Assembly: GCA_035560815.1 (NCBI GenBank)
Contig: DATMYR010000010.1
Location: 101,924-165,923 of the forward strand
Origin: UBA5314 sp035560815
GTDB taxonomy: Bacteria > Bacillota > Syntrophomonadia > Syntrophomonadales > Syntrophomonadaceae
DNA: 64,000 bases
Direction of reading: 5' to 3'
Positions 1-8,266 of this stretch are shown piece after piece; within the stretch, counting starts at the first letter, position 1, and each line of letters starts with the position of its first letter. Both the position numbers and the translations under genes were made by a program. The notes below the pieces were generated by a model. The model searched no databases. It saw only the letters and a list, made by a program, of their open reading frames with translations, and had not been told where the DNA came from.

Positions 1-282
1 CCTATAACCGAAAGGCACCATGACTATGCGGCTCAGGTGGCTGAAGCGTTGGAGGCTTCCGGGATCCGGGTGGAATCCGACCTGCGCAGTGAAAAAGTGG
101 GCTATAAGATCAGAGACGGGCAGATGCAGAAGATTCCTTACCTGCTGGTGGTTGGGGACAGGGAAGCTGAAGAAGGCAGTGTGGCCGTACGCCATCGCCG
201 TCAGGGCGACCAGGGGAGTGTACCCCAGGCCCAATTTATTGACATGATCAGAGAAGAGATAGAAGGCAAGGTTATATCCTAG
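1..282 (+). CDS. thrS: Threonyl-tRNA synthetase, C-terminal fragment
   Basis: The reading frame is open from base 1 and encodes the last ~93 residues of class II threonyl-tRNA synthetase, which charges tRNA-Thr in the cytosol. The visible part is the C-terminal anticodon-binding domain: it begins PITERHHDYA and contains the family motif SEKVGYKIRDGQMQKIPYLLVVGD, shown here only as its flanks SEKVGYKIR and KIPYLLVVGD. The protein ends normally at TAG 280-282. The catalytic and editing domains lie outside the window. A GTG at 37 could be read as a start, but family homology continues upstream of it, so the gene is cut by the window edge rather than truncated. The order thrS-infC is common in Clostridia. 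Confidence 0.93.
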   Translation, partial: PITERHHDYAAQVAEALEASGIRVESDLRSEKVGYKIRDGQMQKIPYLLVVGDREAEEGSVAVRHRRQGDQGSVPQAQFIDMIREEIEGKVIS

Positions 283-289
283 CTAAAGG

Positions 290-330
290 CGCAGGCACGG
301 GGACGGTTCTTCTGCCTGCGTGCCTGTTTC
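290..330 (+). terminator. Hairpin after thrS carrying the GGGGACGGTTCT core
   Basis: A 7-bp stem GCAGGCA/TGCCTGC (291-297 with 314-320) encloses CGGGGACGGTTCTTC, and a short T-rich stretch follows. It is probably the thrS terminator. The loop is a single-arm copy of the dispersed repeat found at 1711, 6241, 8061 and 26502. Confidence 0.55.
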
Positions 331-355
331 ATTCATCTTTTCTTACCGGATGGCA

Positions 356-384
356 TTGCCAGTAAAATGGGTATATGATATACT
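356..384 (+). promoter_or_regulatory. Sigma-A-type promoter of the infC operon
   Basis: TTGCCA (356-361) and TATACT (379-384) are separated by 17 bases and each is one base off consensus. The promoter lies after the thrS hairpin and about 170 bases before the infC start, leaving room for the leader RNA. Confidence 0.7.
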
Positions 385-390
385 TACTGT

Positions 391-540
391 TGGTACTAAG
401 CAGGAGCCTTGCTTCTCACCTTGCAACACGACGTTCGTAAGGTAGTCAATGACTAACTTTGAGTAATCTCTGGGTAGACGATGCCCGGGAGCTATTTGGT
501 TGTTGAAAGCGGGTTCTTGCAACTCGCTTTTTTATTTTCA
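391..540 (+). promoter_or_regulatory. infC leader with attenuator (L20-leader type)
   Basis: The transcribed leader holds several small hairpins, for example ACCTT/AAGGT around ACGACGTTCGT near 410-455. It ends in a strong intrinsic terminator: AAAGCGGGTT/AACTCGCTTT at about 508-531, with a T-rich run to 538. The terminator sits directly before the infC ribosome site. This is the arrangement of the L20 autoregulatory leader of infC-rpmI-rplT operons in Firmicutes, where L20 binding favours termination. Assignment to that RNA family rests on position and architecture, not on a covariance search. Confidence 0.6.
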
Positions 541-555
541 GGAGGTGAACTTCTT

Positions 556-1107
556 ATCAGCAAAGATTGGAGAATTAACGAAGACATCAGGGTTAAAGAG
601 GTCAGGCTGGTGAGCGAGGACGGAGAACAGTTGGGTATAACTCCGATCCGCGATGCTATGGCTATTGCCATTGAAAAAGGACTGGATTTGGTTGAGGTGG
701 CGCCTTCCGCCAAGCCTCCCGTATGCCGTTTGATGGATTTCGGAAAATTCAAATTTGAACAGAGTAAACGGGAAAAGGAAGCCCGTAGGAAGCAGAAGGT
801 CATCTCTGTCAAAGAAGTTAAATTACGTCCTAATATCGAAGACCACGATTTTGATGTTAAAGCTCGTAATGCTCGTAGATTTTTAGCTGACGGGGACAAA
901 GTTAAGGTGACGATCATGTTCCGTGGACGAGAGATCACTCATCCCGACCTGGGCGCGAAGCTTTCTGTAAAAATGGCTGAACACTTGTCCGATATTTCAG
1001 CTGTGGAGAAAGCTCCCAAGGTAGAAGGGAAAAACATGGTAATGATCCTGACACCTAAACTGGACCCGGAGAAAGCACATAAGAACGAAAAGAAGGAGGA
1101 AGCTTGA
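556..1107 (+). CDS. infC: Translation initiation factor IF-3
   Basis: IF-3 binds the 30S subunit, prevents premature 50S joining and proofreads start codon and initiator tRNA. The sequence has both IF-3 domains: an N-domain with the motif AKPPVCRLMDFGKFKFEQ and a C-domain with VTIMFRGREITHPDLG. The start is unusual. Homology begins at ISKDWRINEDIRV, and the site AGGAGGTGAA (540-549) is correctly spaced for ATC at 556. The upstream ATG at 481 lies inside the leader, before the terminator, and would add residues encoded by the hairpin. An AUC start fits the known use of non-AUG starts in infC for autoregulation (AUU in E. coli). The product is 183 residues. The stop overlaps the rpmI start (TGATG). 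Confidence 0.93.
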   Translation: MSKDWRINEDIRVKEVRLVSEDGEQLGITPIRDAMAIAIEKGLDLVEVAPSAKPPVCRLMDFGKFKFEQSKREKEARRKQKVISVKEVKLRPNIEDHDFDVKARNARRFLADGDKVKVTIMFRGREITHPDLGAKLSVKMAEHLSDISAVEKAPKVEGKNMVMILTPKLDPEKAHKNEKKEEA

Positions 1108-1301
1108 TGCCAAAGCTGAAGAGTCATCGCGGCGCAGCCAAGAGATTTAAAAAAACCGGGAGCGGAAAAATAAAGAGATCTAAGGCCTATGCCAGCCATT
1201 TACTGGGCGGAAAAAGCCCGAAAAGAAAAAGAGGTTTACGTAAAGCCTGTTTGGTTAGCGAAGCTGAAAATAAGAATATCGCCCGCCTGATTCCATATTA
1301 A
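1107..1301 (+). CDS. rpmI: 50S ribosomal protein L35
   Basis: L35 is a small, very basic protein of the large ribosomal subunit. The 64 residues match the family in length and contain the typical N-terminus MPKLKSHRGAAKRFKKTGSG and a Lys/Arg-rich C-terminal half ending ARLIPY. The ATG at 1107 shares its A with the infC stop, and the ribosome site AAGGAGGAA lies inside the infC end, so translation is probably coupled. The operon order infC-rpmI-rplT is canonical. Confidence 0.96.
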   Translation: MPKLKSHRGAAKRFKKTGSGKIKRSKAYASHLLGGKSPKRKRGLRKACLVSEAENKNIARLIPY

Positions 1302-1335
1302 AATTTAATTATCACGCAGCAGGAGGTTAATTACT

Positions 1336-1695
1336 ATGCCGAGAGTCAAACGTGGAGTAATTTCACATAAAAGGCACAAGAAAATTCTGAAACTGGCCAA
1401 GGGATATATTGGCAGCAAATCCAAGCTGTTCCGCGTGGCCAAGCAGCAGGTGATGAAATCCGGGCAATACGCCTATATTCACCGGCGCCTGAAAAAGAGA
1501 GATTTTCGCAAATTGTGGATTGCCCGCATCAATGCAGCAGCCCGCAATAACGGTACAACATACAGCCGCATGGTTCACGGACTGAAAGAGGCCGGAGTGG
1601 ATATCAACCGCAAGGTGCTGGCCGAATTAGCTGTCAATGATCCTCAGGGCTTTACCGCTCTGGCGGAACTGGCCAAACAAACAGCCAGTAAATAA
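1336..1695 (+). CDS. rplT: 50S ribosomal protein L20
   Basis: L20 is an early 23S rRNA-binding assembly protein and, in Firmicutes, the repressor of its own operon. The 119-residue product has the full family sequence: a basic N-terminal extension (PRVKRGVISHKRHKK), a central helix region with YAYIHRRLKKRDFRKLWI, and the globular C-domain ending GFTALAELAKQ. The ribosome site CAGGAGG is well spaced. The operon terminator and a copy of the dispersed repeat follow at 1711. Confidence 0.97.
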   Translation: MPRVKRGVISHKRHKKILKLAKGYIGSKSKLFRVAKQQVMKSGQYAYIHRRLKKRDFRKLWIARINAAARNNGTTYSRMVHGLKEAGVDINRKVLAELAVNDPQGFTALAELAKQTASK

Positions 1696-1710
1696 GAGAT
1701 AGAGGTATGC

Positions 1711-1798
1711 GGGTGTCGAGGGGACGGTTCTCCTGACACCCTTTTTCTTTTGGTTATGGGGTGTCTGGGGTGTCTGGAGAACCGTCCCCTCGACACCC
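1711..1798. repeat. GGGGACGGTTCT-core inverted repeat, also the rplT terminator
   Basis: A perfect 23-bp inverted repeat (1711-1733 with 1776-1798) has arms that contain GGGGACGGTTCTCC. The left arm is itself a small hairpin: GGGTGTC (1711-1717) pairs with GACACCC (1735-1741), followed by TTTTTCTTTT, a good intrinsic terminator for infC-rpmI-rplT. The flanks (GTGTC/GACAC) differ from those of the other copies while the core is unchanged. Confidence 0.8.
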
Positions 1799-1842
1799 CA
1801 TAACCAATGGCAATCTTTTGACGCAAGGGCAGGTGAAAACAC

Positions 1843-2640
1843 ATGAAACAGATAAGCTCCCGGGACAATCCCCTGGTCAAGCAGGCCAGCAGTTTAAAAA
1901 TTCGTAAATATCGCTATGAAGAGCAGATGTTTCTGTTGGAAGGGGAGCGGGCACTCAACGAACTGCTACCCTATCGGCATCGATTAGTGCACTTGTTTAT
2001 TCAGGAAGGAATGAGTGAAAAATATGCTCAGATTCTGTCCGGCATTGATGAAGACCGGGTAGTTATGGTCAACGCCAGCATTATGAAGGTTCTTTCTGAC
2101 ACCCAGCATCCGCAGGGTATCGTAGCCGTGGTTTCCATGGGGGAGGAGCGGGAGTTGAAGGATACTAACCCGGAGTCGGGCTTGTGGCTGCTTCTCGATA
2201 GGATCTCAGATCCGGGCAACTTGGGAACAATGATCAGAACCTGCTGGGCTCTTGATGGAGCAGGTATTTTGCTTACCCCCGGTTGTGTCGACCCTTACAG
2301 TCCAAAGGTCTGCCGCTCAAGTATGGGCGGGATTCTTAACCTGCCTATTATCTCCAATGTCGGCCATCAGGAAATTGATTTCTTAATAAAGAAAGGCTTC
2401 CGAATGTTCAGTGCCACCGCTGCATCTAAACAAATCTATTACCAGACGGACCTCACAGGACCGGCAGTTCTCATGGTGGGAAGCGAAGCACATGGAATCG
2501 ACCCTCTCCTGGAATGTAGGAGCAGCGACCTATTACAAATTCCCATGAAATCAGGAGTAAATTCTTTAAACGCTGCAAGTGCTTGTGCTATAATTATGAG
2601 TGAGGCGATGCGGCAGAGGTACGCCAGTTCCTTGTCCTAG
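1843..2640 (+). CDS. SpoU/TrmH-family rRNA methyltransferase
   Basis: This is a predicted SAM-dependent RNA 2'-O-ribose methyltransferase of the SPOUT class (265 residues). The N-terminal ~90 residues resemble the L30e-like substrate-binding domain (starts ISSRDNPLVKQASSLK). The C-terminal knotted domain has the three SpoU motifs: LLLDRISDPGNLGTMIRT (~130-147), MVGSEAHGID (~218-227) and IPMKSGVNSLNAASACAI (~239-256). Methyltransferases of this group commonly lie just before pheS in Firmicutes. The exact target nucleotide cannot be read from the sequence. The pheS promoter begins inside its last codons. Confidence 0.9.
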   Translation: MKQISSRDNPLVKQASSLKIRKYRYEEQMFLLEGERALNELLPYRHRLVHLFIQEGMSEKYAQILSGIDEDRVVMVNASIMKVLSDTQHPQGIVAVVSMGEERELKDTNPESGLWLLLDRISDPGNLGTMIRTCWALDGAGILLTPGCVDPYSPKVCRSSMGGILNLPIISNVGHQEIDFLIKKGFRMFSATAASKQIYYQTDLTGPAVLMVGSEAHGIDPLLECRSSDLLQIPMKSGVNSLNAASACAIIMSEAMRQRYASSLS

Positions 2641-2660
2641 CCTGATTTCTATGCTATAAT
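2632..2660 (+). promoter_or_regulatory. Sigma-A-type promoter of the pheST T-box transcript
   Basis: TTGTCC (2632-2637), a 17-base spacer and a perfect TATAAT (2655-2660). The -35 box overlaps the end of the methyltransferase gene. Transcription would begin near 2667. Confidence 0.7.
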
Positions 2661-2789
2661 TATCCTCAGTTCAGCCGTTATAAACCGGGAAGGGTGGACC
2701 TTGCATGCAAAACGAGGCCAATAACCTGTGGAACCTTTTTGAATCATCCGGCTGCATAATTTATTATCTTCTCTATAAGATGATCATAA

Positions 2790-3050
2790 CCCAGTAATCA
2801 TAACAAATACGATGAACAGGACAAGTAACTTGCTGGCACCCCTTCAGGGAAGCTGTATCGTCGACTGAAAGTACAGCCAGGGGAAAACGCAAGGGAATTC
2901 ACCTGGGAGTGGGGGACTGAAGTAACAGTAGGTCCTACCGGTAGTCGCCGTTATCGACAATTGAGGGAATCAAGCCCTGACCGGCTTGGTTAACCAGGGT
3001 GGTACCGCGGAAAACACTTTCGTCCCTTGAGACGAGGGTTTTTTTATTTT
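2790..3050 (+). promoter_or_regulatory. T-box leader of pheS-pheT
   Basis: The hallmark T-box sequence AGGGTGGTACCGCG lies at 2996-3009. It is followed by a terminator stem CTTTCGTC/GACGAGGG (3017-3024 with 3031-3038) and a T run (3039-3050). The 5' part contains an AGTAA stretch near 2825 typical of stem I, and GAATTCACC at 2896-2904, in which TTC (2898-2900) is a plausible Phe specifier. Uncharged tRNA-Phe would stabilise the antiterminator and switch on pheST. The stem I boundary is approximate. Confidence 0.9.
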
Positions 3051-3076
3051 CTGTCCGTAAGGAGGAAAGAAGATCC

Positions 3077-4099
3077 ATGTTGAATAAACTACAAGAACTG
3101 AAGAGTAAATCAGAGGAAATGCTTTCCCAACTGCTCAGTATCGAAGAGGTCAACGATTTTCGAGTGAAAATGCTGGGCCGCAAGGGGGAAATTACTCAAC
3201 TGCTGCGCGGACTCAAGGATATGGCAGCTGAAGAAAGGACCGAAGCCGGTCGCCAGGCGAATGAACTGAAAGCTCGCCTGGAAGAACTGATTAATGGAAA
3301 GTTGGACCAGTTTAAAGCGCAGGAACTAGAGAAACGGCTCGCCGGGGAAAAAATTGATGTCACCCTGCCAGGAAGGCCGGTCCATCGCGGCGCTATCCAT
3401 CCCCTTTCTCGGGTCGCGGAGGAAATCGTTGAGATTTTTGTAGGGATGGGATTCAGCGTAGCAGAAGGCCCGGAAGTGGAATCAGATTACTACAATTTTG
3501 AGGCGTTAAATGTGCCCCGCGACCATCCGGCCCGAGACATGCAGGATACTTTTTATATTAATGATGATATTCTGCTTCGCACCCATACCTCGCCGGTGCA
3601 GGTCCGCACAATGGAGAAAATGAAGCCCAGCCTGCCGGTAAAGATCGTTATTCCCGGAACTGTCTATCGCAAAGACGATGATGCCACCCATTCCCCGATG
3701 TTCCACCAGGTAGAAGGGCTGCTTATTGACCGGCACATTACCTTCGCCAATCTGAAAGGTTGTTTGATGCATTTTGCGCAAAAGATATTTGGTGAACAGG
3801 TCAAAGTGCGCTACCGGCCCAGTTTCTTCCCCTTCACCGAGCCCAGTGCGGAAATGGACATATCCTGTGTAATCTGTGGCGGCAGCGGCTGTCGGGTCTG
3901 CTCGCATACTGGTTGGTTAGAAATCCTGGGATCGGGTATGGTGCATCCCCGGGTTCTGGAGTGCGGGGGGTATGATCCGGAAGAAGTTACCGGATTTGCT
4001 TTTGGGATGGGCATTGAACGCATCGCCATGTTGAAGTATGGCATCAATGACCTGCGCATGTTTTTTGAAAACGACCTGCGTTTTTTGAGCCAGTTCTAA
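3077..4099 (+). CDS. pheS: Phenylalanyl-tRNA synthetase alpha subunit
   Basis: This is the catalytic alpha subunit of the alpha2beta2 PheRS. The 340-residue product has an N-terminal coiled coil (~1-85) that contacts tRNA, then the class II core: motif 2 region GTVYRKDDDATHSPMFHQVEG and motif 3 GFAFGMGIERIAMLKYG near the C-terminus. A CVICGGSGCRVC stretch lies between them; a Cys-bearing segment at this place is common in bacterial PheS. The start is ATG 3077, preceded by AAGGAGGAA. An upstream in-frame ATG at 2999 lies within the T-box antiterminator and is not a start. Confidence 0.97.
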   Translation: MLNKLQELKSKSEEMLSQLLSIEEVNDFRVKMLGRKGEITQLLRGLKDMAAEERTEAGRQANELKARLEELINGKLDQFKAQELEKRLAGEKIDVTLPGRPVHRGAIHPLSRVAEEIVEIFVGMGFSVAEGPEVESDYYNFEALNVPRDHPARDMQDTFYINDDILLRTHTSPVQVRTMEKMKPSLPVKIVIPGTVYRKDDDATHSPMFHQVEGLLIDRHITFANLKGCLMHFAQKIFGEQVKVRYRPSFFPFTEPSAEMDISCVICGGSGCRVCSHTGWLEILGSGMVHPRVLECGGYDPEEVTGFAFGMGIERIAMLKYGINDLRMFFENDLRFLSQF

Positions 4100-4167
4100 A
4101 TGCCTCATAAAAGGGGAACCAGCTCAGTGCTGCTAGAAATCTAAATTTTTAGTGATGGGGTGAAAAT

Positions 4168-6222
4168 ATGGGAGTACCGCTCAAATGGCTGAAGCGATAT
4201 ATTGAGATAGATTGGACCCCGGAGGAATTAGCTCACCGGCTGACCATGGCTGGCATAGCCATTGAAGGAATTGAAAAGGTGGATGATGATGCCATCTTGG
4301 AACTAGACCTTACCCCCAACCGGGGGGACTGTCTGGGTATACTCAACCTGGCCCGGGAAGTTGCAGCTTTATCAGGAAAACCGGTGCAAATCCCCCCGGT
4401 GCCGATCAAAGAGACCGGTGAAAAGATCGATGACTTGATCAAAATTGAAATTGCCGATCCCGACCTCTGCCGGCGTTACAGCGCCCGTCTGGTCAAAAAT
4501 TGCCAGGTGGCACCTTCGCCTGAATGGATGCAGGAGTGCCTGGTTGAAGCCGGAATCAGGCCGATCAGTAATGTTGTGGATGTAACCAATTTTGTCATGT
4601 TGGAGACCAACCAGCCTTTGCATGCCTTCGATTACAACCTTCTGGGCGAGGAAAAGCGCATTCTGGTGCGCCGTGCTCGCAATCAGGAATTATTGACCAC
4701 CCTGGATGATATAGAAAGAACGCTGGATGAGGACTGTTTGTTAATCACAGATGGCAAACAGCCTGTAGCGCTGGCCGGGATTATGGGTGGTGCGGATACC
4801 GAAATCAATGATCAGACCAGCGATGTGCTCATCGAATCAGCCTGCTTTTGGGGGACCAACATTCGCAAAACCTCGCGCAAAATGAACCTGCGCAGCGATT
4901 CCTCCATTCGCTTCGAAAAAGGCACCGATATAGATGGGGTTATCTATGCTGCCAACCGGGCTGCCCAATTGCTGCAGGATCTGGCCGGTGGGCAGGTAGT
5001 GGCAGGTGTGGCTGACGTATATCCCCAACCCGCGAAGGCTCGTACGATCCGCCTGCGCCCGGAGCGGGTCAATTTCCTTTTGGGAATATCCTTGGAGGGC
5101 CAGGAGATTAAGGATATTCTAGATAAATTGGGCTTGAAAGCCGATGAGGACCAGGGCGATTTCATAGTTGAAGCCCCCAGCTACCGGCCTGATCTGGAGC
5201 TGGAGGTGGATCTCATTGAAGAGGTAGCCCGCCTGTATGGTTATGATCATATCGTTCCCCGTTTGCCCGAAGGTGACACCAGCCCGGGAGGCTTGGAGCC
5301 CTACCAGAAATTCCGCAACCGGGTGCGAGAGCTGATGGCCCGGAACTTCTATGAAGTGGTCAACTACAGCTTCATAAACCCGACAGCCTTGGATCGCATT
5401 CAGGTGCCGGTGGACAGCGCCCTGCGTTCGGTGGTGAAGGTGGCCAACCCTCTCTCCGAAGAGCAGAGTGTCATGCGCACCGTCATACTTCCAGGTTTAC
5501 TAGGGAATATAGCTGATAATTTAGCCCGAAAAAATAAAGATCTGGCTTTCTTTGAGATTGGAGCGGTATTTTATCCCACCCTGGAAGGGCTGCCGGAAGA
5601 GGTCCTCAAACTGGGGGCCGTGGTTTGCGGCCAACGCGAGTCCTACTGGTTGAAGAACAATCTGCCCATGGATTTTTACTACCTGAAAGGAGTTCTGGAA
5701 GACCTCCTGCAGGAATTGCGACTGCCTGTTTGCCGTTTTGATCCGATTGTGGATCCTTCATATCATCCTGGCCGGGCGGCCCGAATCAGCTGTGATGATC
5801 ATGAAATTGGACTGGTTGGAGAAATACATCCTCGGGTCTTGGAAAACTACAACATTCGTTTCCAGGCCTGCGCATTGGAGTTGGATGTCAAGACACTGTT
5901 CGCCTTGAGCCAACCCCGGTCCATGAAAGAGGAGATTCCCCGCTATCCTGCCGTAGAACGGGATATCGCGGTACTGGTTCCCCTGGAGGCTCAGGCTTCG
6001 GATTTACTGGAAGCCATTCAAGCTACCGGTGGGGCTTTGCTTAAAAAGATCGATGTGTTTGACATCTATGCCGGGGACCAGGTTCCAGCAGGAAAGAAGA
6101 GCATGGCCTTCCGGCTCACCTTGCAATCAACAGAGAAAACCCTGACCGAGGCTGAGGTGGGCCTGCTGATAGACACGGTTGTTGACGCATTGCAAAGCCG
6201 CTTCGGAGGAACTCTGAGGTAA
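4168..6222 (+). CDS. pheT: Phenylalanyl-tRNA synthetase beta subunit lacking the tRNA-binding OB domain
   Basis: This is the beta subunit of PheRS, needed for tRNA recognition and for editing of Tyr-tRNA-Phe. It is 684 residues, against roughly 800 in most bacteria. The N-terminal segment (VPLKWLKRYIEIDWTPEEL... IEGIEKV) runs straight into DDDAILELDLTPNRGDCLG. The ~115-residue EMAPII-like OB-fold that normally sits between them is absent without disturbing the frame. The B3/B4 editing region (~90-300), B5 (~300-370), the catalytic-like core and the C-terminal ferredoxin-like anticodon-binding domain (~590-684, RYPAVERDIAVLVP) are all present. The gene follows pheS by 68 bases; a repeat element follows it. 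Confidence 0.95.
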   Translation: MGVPLKWLKRYIEIDWTPEELAHRLTMAGIAIEGIEKVDDDAILELDLTPNRGDCLGILNLAREVAALSGKPVQIPPVPIKETGEKIDDLIKIEIADPDLCRRYSARLVKNCQVAPSPEWMQECLVEAGIRPISNVVDVTNFVMLETNQPLHAFDYNLLGEEKRILVRRARNQELLTTLDDIERTLDEDCLLITDGKQPVALAGIMGGADTEINDQTSDVLIESACFWGTNIRKTSRKMNLRSDSSIRFEKGTDIDGVIYAANRAAQLLQDLAGGQVVAGVADVYPQPAKARTIRLRPERVNFLLGISLEGQEIKDILDKLGLKADEDQGDFIVEAPSYRPDLELEVDLIEEVARLYGYDHIVPRLPEGDTSPGGLEPYQKFRNRVRELMARNFYEVVNYSFINPTALDRIQVPVDSALRSVVKVANPLSEEQSVMRTVILPGLLGNIADNLARKNKDLAFFEIGAVFYPTLEGLPEEVLKLGAVVCGQRESYWLKNNLPMDFYYLKGVLEDLLQELRLPVCRFDPIVDPSYHPGRAARISCDDHEIGLVGEIHPRVLENYNIRFQACALELDVKTLFALSQPRSMKEEIPRYPAVERDIAVLVPLEAQASDLLEAIQATGGALLKKIDVFDIYAGDQVPAGKKSMAFRLTLQSTEKTLTEAEVGLLIDTVVDALQSRFGGTLR

Positions 6223-6240
6223 GTCGATCGTGCTAAAGGG

Positions 6241-6331
6241 AAACAAGGGGACGGTTCTCTTGTTTCGCCCTTCACTGAGCAATTGTGAGCCAGCTATTAT
6301 GGATGAAAACAAGAGAACCGTCCCCTTGTTT
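6241..6331. repeat. GGGGACGGTTCT-core inverted repeat
   Basis: The left arm AAACAAGGGGACGGTTCTCT (6241-6260, extending to 6266) is matched by its reverse complement at 6305-6331, with one extra A. Each arm is itself a hairpin with AAACAAG/CTTGTTT flanks around the core. The ~38-base centre is clearly related to that of the copy at 8061 (both contain AGCCAGCTATTATGGATGAAA). It probably terminates pheST transcription in addition to being a mobile repeat. Confidence 0.8.
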
Positions 6332-6369
6332 CCCCTAATTAGGGTACCATGGGAGTAGGAGGGTTGGAA

Positions 6370-8049
6370 ATGGCCATTAGCGAGAGTATGCCGACCGATG
6401 AAGCGATTGAAATCAGGGTGAAAGATGTAGGGGTTTTTACTATACAGCCTGGTATCACTGCAGCAGAATTCGTTACTGGTTTGAAGGATCGAGTTCCTTA
6501 CCAGGTGACGGCAGTGATTATTGACAATGGGCTGAAAGATCTGCACCATGTTATGGATCATTCCTGCAGTTTGGAACTGGTTGATGTAAGCTCGGAAATT
6601 GGTGCCCGCATCTACAGGCGTACTGCCCTGTTTATGATGTTAAAAGCCTGCCACGACCTTTTCCCCAAGCGAAAATTAATGGTAAAACATTCTCTTTCCA
6701 ACGGACTGTACTGTGAATTTTTAGATGGTGAGGCCAAAGCCGAACAGGTGTCGGCTATTGAGAGATTGATGAAAGCCATGGCAACCAGCGATCTGCCTAT
6801 TAATAAAATGGTGGTCTCCAAAGAAGAGGCCCACCACATTTTCCACCGCCAGGGGCAGTTGGAGAGGGTGAAGCTTTTCGAATACCGCGATAAGGAGCAT
6901 GTTCACATTCATGAGATGGATGGCTATTATGAATATTTTTATGATCCTATGGTGGACCATACCGGTGCCTGTGCGCAGTTTAAGCTTCTGGAATACCCTC
7001 CTGGACTGATACTGCAGACTCCTGAGATCGAAACTCCCGGGGAGATTCTGCCCTGGATAGAACTGCCCAAACTTTTTACCATATACGCGGAAGCCAAAGA
7101 TTGGGCAGAAATGATGGATATCAGGACAGTTGCCGCCCTCAATGACATTATCAAAAACGGTGATATCGGAGACCTGATTCGCATTAATGAAGCTTTGCAT
7201 GAGAAAAAGATCGCCTGGATTGCCGACCAAATCTGCAGTAATCCCAGGATTCGCGTAGTCCTCATCGCCGGGCCTTCTTCATCGGGGAAAACCACTTTTG
7301 CCCAAAGATTGCTTATCCAACTGCGCGTGAATGGGCGTAAGCCGGTGAGCATTTCTCTGGACAATTATTTCAAGGATCGAGAGGCGACACCCCGGGATGA
7401 AAACGGCAATTATGCCTTTGAAGACCTGGAGGCATTGAAGTTGGATCTCTTTAACAACCACCTGAACAAACTGATTGCCGGAGAGGAAACAGAGATTCCG
7501 GTATATAACTTTAAAACGGGAACCACTGAGCCTTTTGGGGTGTTCACCAAGGTTCCACGAGGCGAGCCGATTATTATCGAAGGGATTCACGGCTTGAATG
7601 AACAGTTGACCTGGAAGGTGCCCAAGGTACAAAAATATAAGATTTTCGTCAGCGCCTTAACCCAGGTGAATATTGATTACAGCAACCGTATACCCACTAC
7701 CGAGGCGCGGCTGGTCCGCCGCATCATTCGGGATGAGCGCACGCGCGGTTATGGAGCCCAGGCCACTATTAAACAATGGCCGGTGGTAAGGAAGGGTGAA
7801 GAAGAGAACATCTTTCCCTTTCAGGAAAATGCTGATGTAATGTTCAATTCTTCACTCGTATATGAGCTGGCTGTACTCAAGACCATGGCTGAACCGCTTC
7901 TCGAAGTAATAGGACCGGAATACCCGGAGCATGTGCAAGCCAGTCGAAATTATAAATTCTTCAGCTATCTGCGGTCGGTGTCTCCGGATCTTGTGCCGCA
8001 GAATTCAATCCTTCGAGAGTTTATCGGGGGCAGCTGCTTTAAGGTGTGA
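6370..8049 (+). CDS. Nucleoside (uridine-like) kinase with N-terminal TGS/ThrRS-like region
   Basis: This predicted cytosolic kinase phosphorylates a nucleoside, probably uridine/cytidine, by analogy with uridine kinase. It has 559 residues. The N-terminal ~70 residues resemble a TGS-type domain. Residues ~70-260 resemble the ThrRS second additional domain, including HHIFHRQGQLERVKLFEYRD. The C-terminal half is a P-loop kinase with Walker A GPSSSGKTTF (~residue 300), a Walker-B-like IIIEGIHGLN and a uridine-kinase lid RRIIRDERTRG. This fusion is a known Firmicutes family. ATG 6370 was chosen because TAGGAGG (6356-6362) is ideally placed; the ATG at 6349 would bury that site. The substrate is inferred. 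Confidence 0.85.
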   Translation: MAISESMPTDEAIEIRVKDVGVFTIQPGITAAEFVTGLKDRVPYQVTAVIIDNGLKDLHHVMDHSCSLELVDVSSEIGARIYRRTALFMMLKACHDLFPKRKLMVKHSLSNGLYCEFLDGEAKAEQVSAIERLMKAMATSDLPINKMVVSKEEAHHIFHRQGQLERVKLFEYRDKEHVHIHEMDGYYEYFYDPMVDHTGACAQFKLLEYPPGLILQTPEIETPGEILPWIELPKLFTIYAEAKDWAEMMDIRTVAALNDIIKNGDIGDLIRINEALHEKKIAWIADQICSNPRIRVVLIAGPSSSGKTTFAQRLLIQLRVNGRKPVSISLDNYFKDREATPRDENGNYAFEDLEALKLDLFNNHLNKLIAGEETEIPVYNFKTGTTEPFGVFTKVPRGEPIIIEGIHGLNEQLTWKVPKVQKYKIFVSALTQVNIDYSNRIPTTEARLVRRIIRDERTRGYGAQATIKQWPVVRKGEEENIFPFQENADVMFNSSLVYELAVLKTMAEPLLEVIGPEYPEHVQASRNYKFFSYLRSVSPDLVPQNSILREFIGGSCFKV

Positions 8050-8060
8050 TACTGATCAGG

Positions 8061-8151
8061 AAACAGGGGGACGGTTCTCTTGGTTTCATCTTTCGCTGAG
8101 TAATTCTTAGCCAGCTATTATGGATGAAACAAGAGAACCGTCCCCCTGTTT
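8061..8151. repeat. GGGGACGGTTCT-core inverted repeat
   Basis: AAACAGGGGGACGGTTCTCT (8061-8080, extending to 8089) pairs with 8124-8151, with one extra base in the left arm. A T run follows (TTTTTTT to 8155), so it also makes a good terminator for the kinase gene. The centre is homologous to that of the element at 6241. Confidence 0.8.
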
Positions 8152-8266
8152 TTTTGCCTATTGTAAACTCAATGTTTAAACCTGGTAAAAATGTTGTGCA
8201 TCTCTTCAATTCCGGAGCGGTTCAGGATAGGATAAAGAAAAAAGGTTCACATTTGGAGTAAAGGGT

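Noticed and set aside
481..555. ATG 481 as infC start
   Set aside because: It lies in the leader before the attenuator hairpin and would translate the terminator; homology starts near 556.
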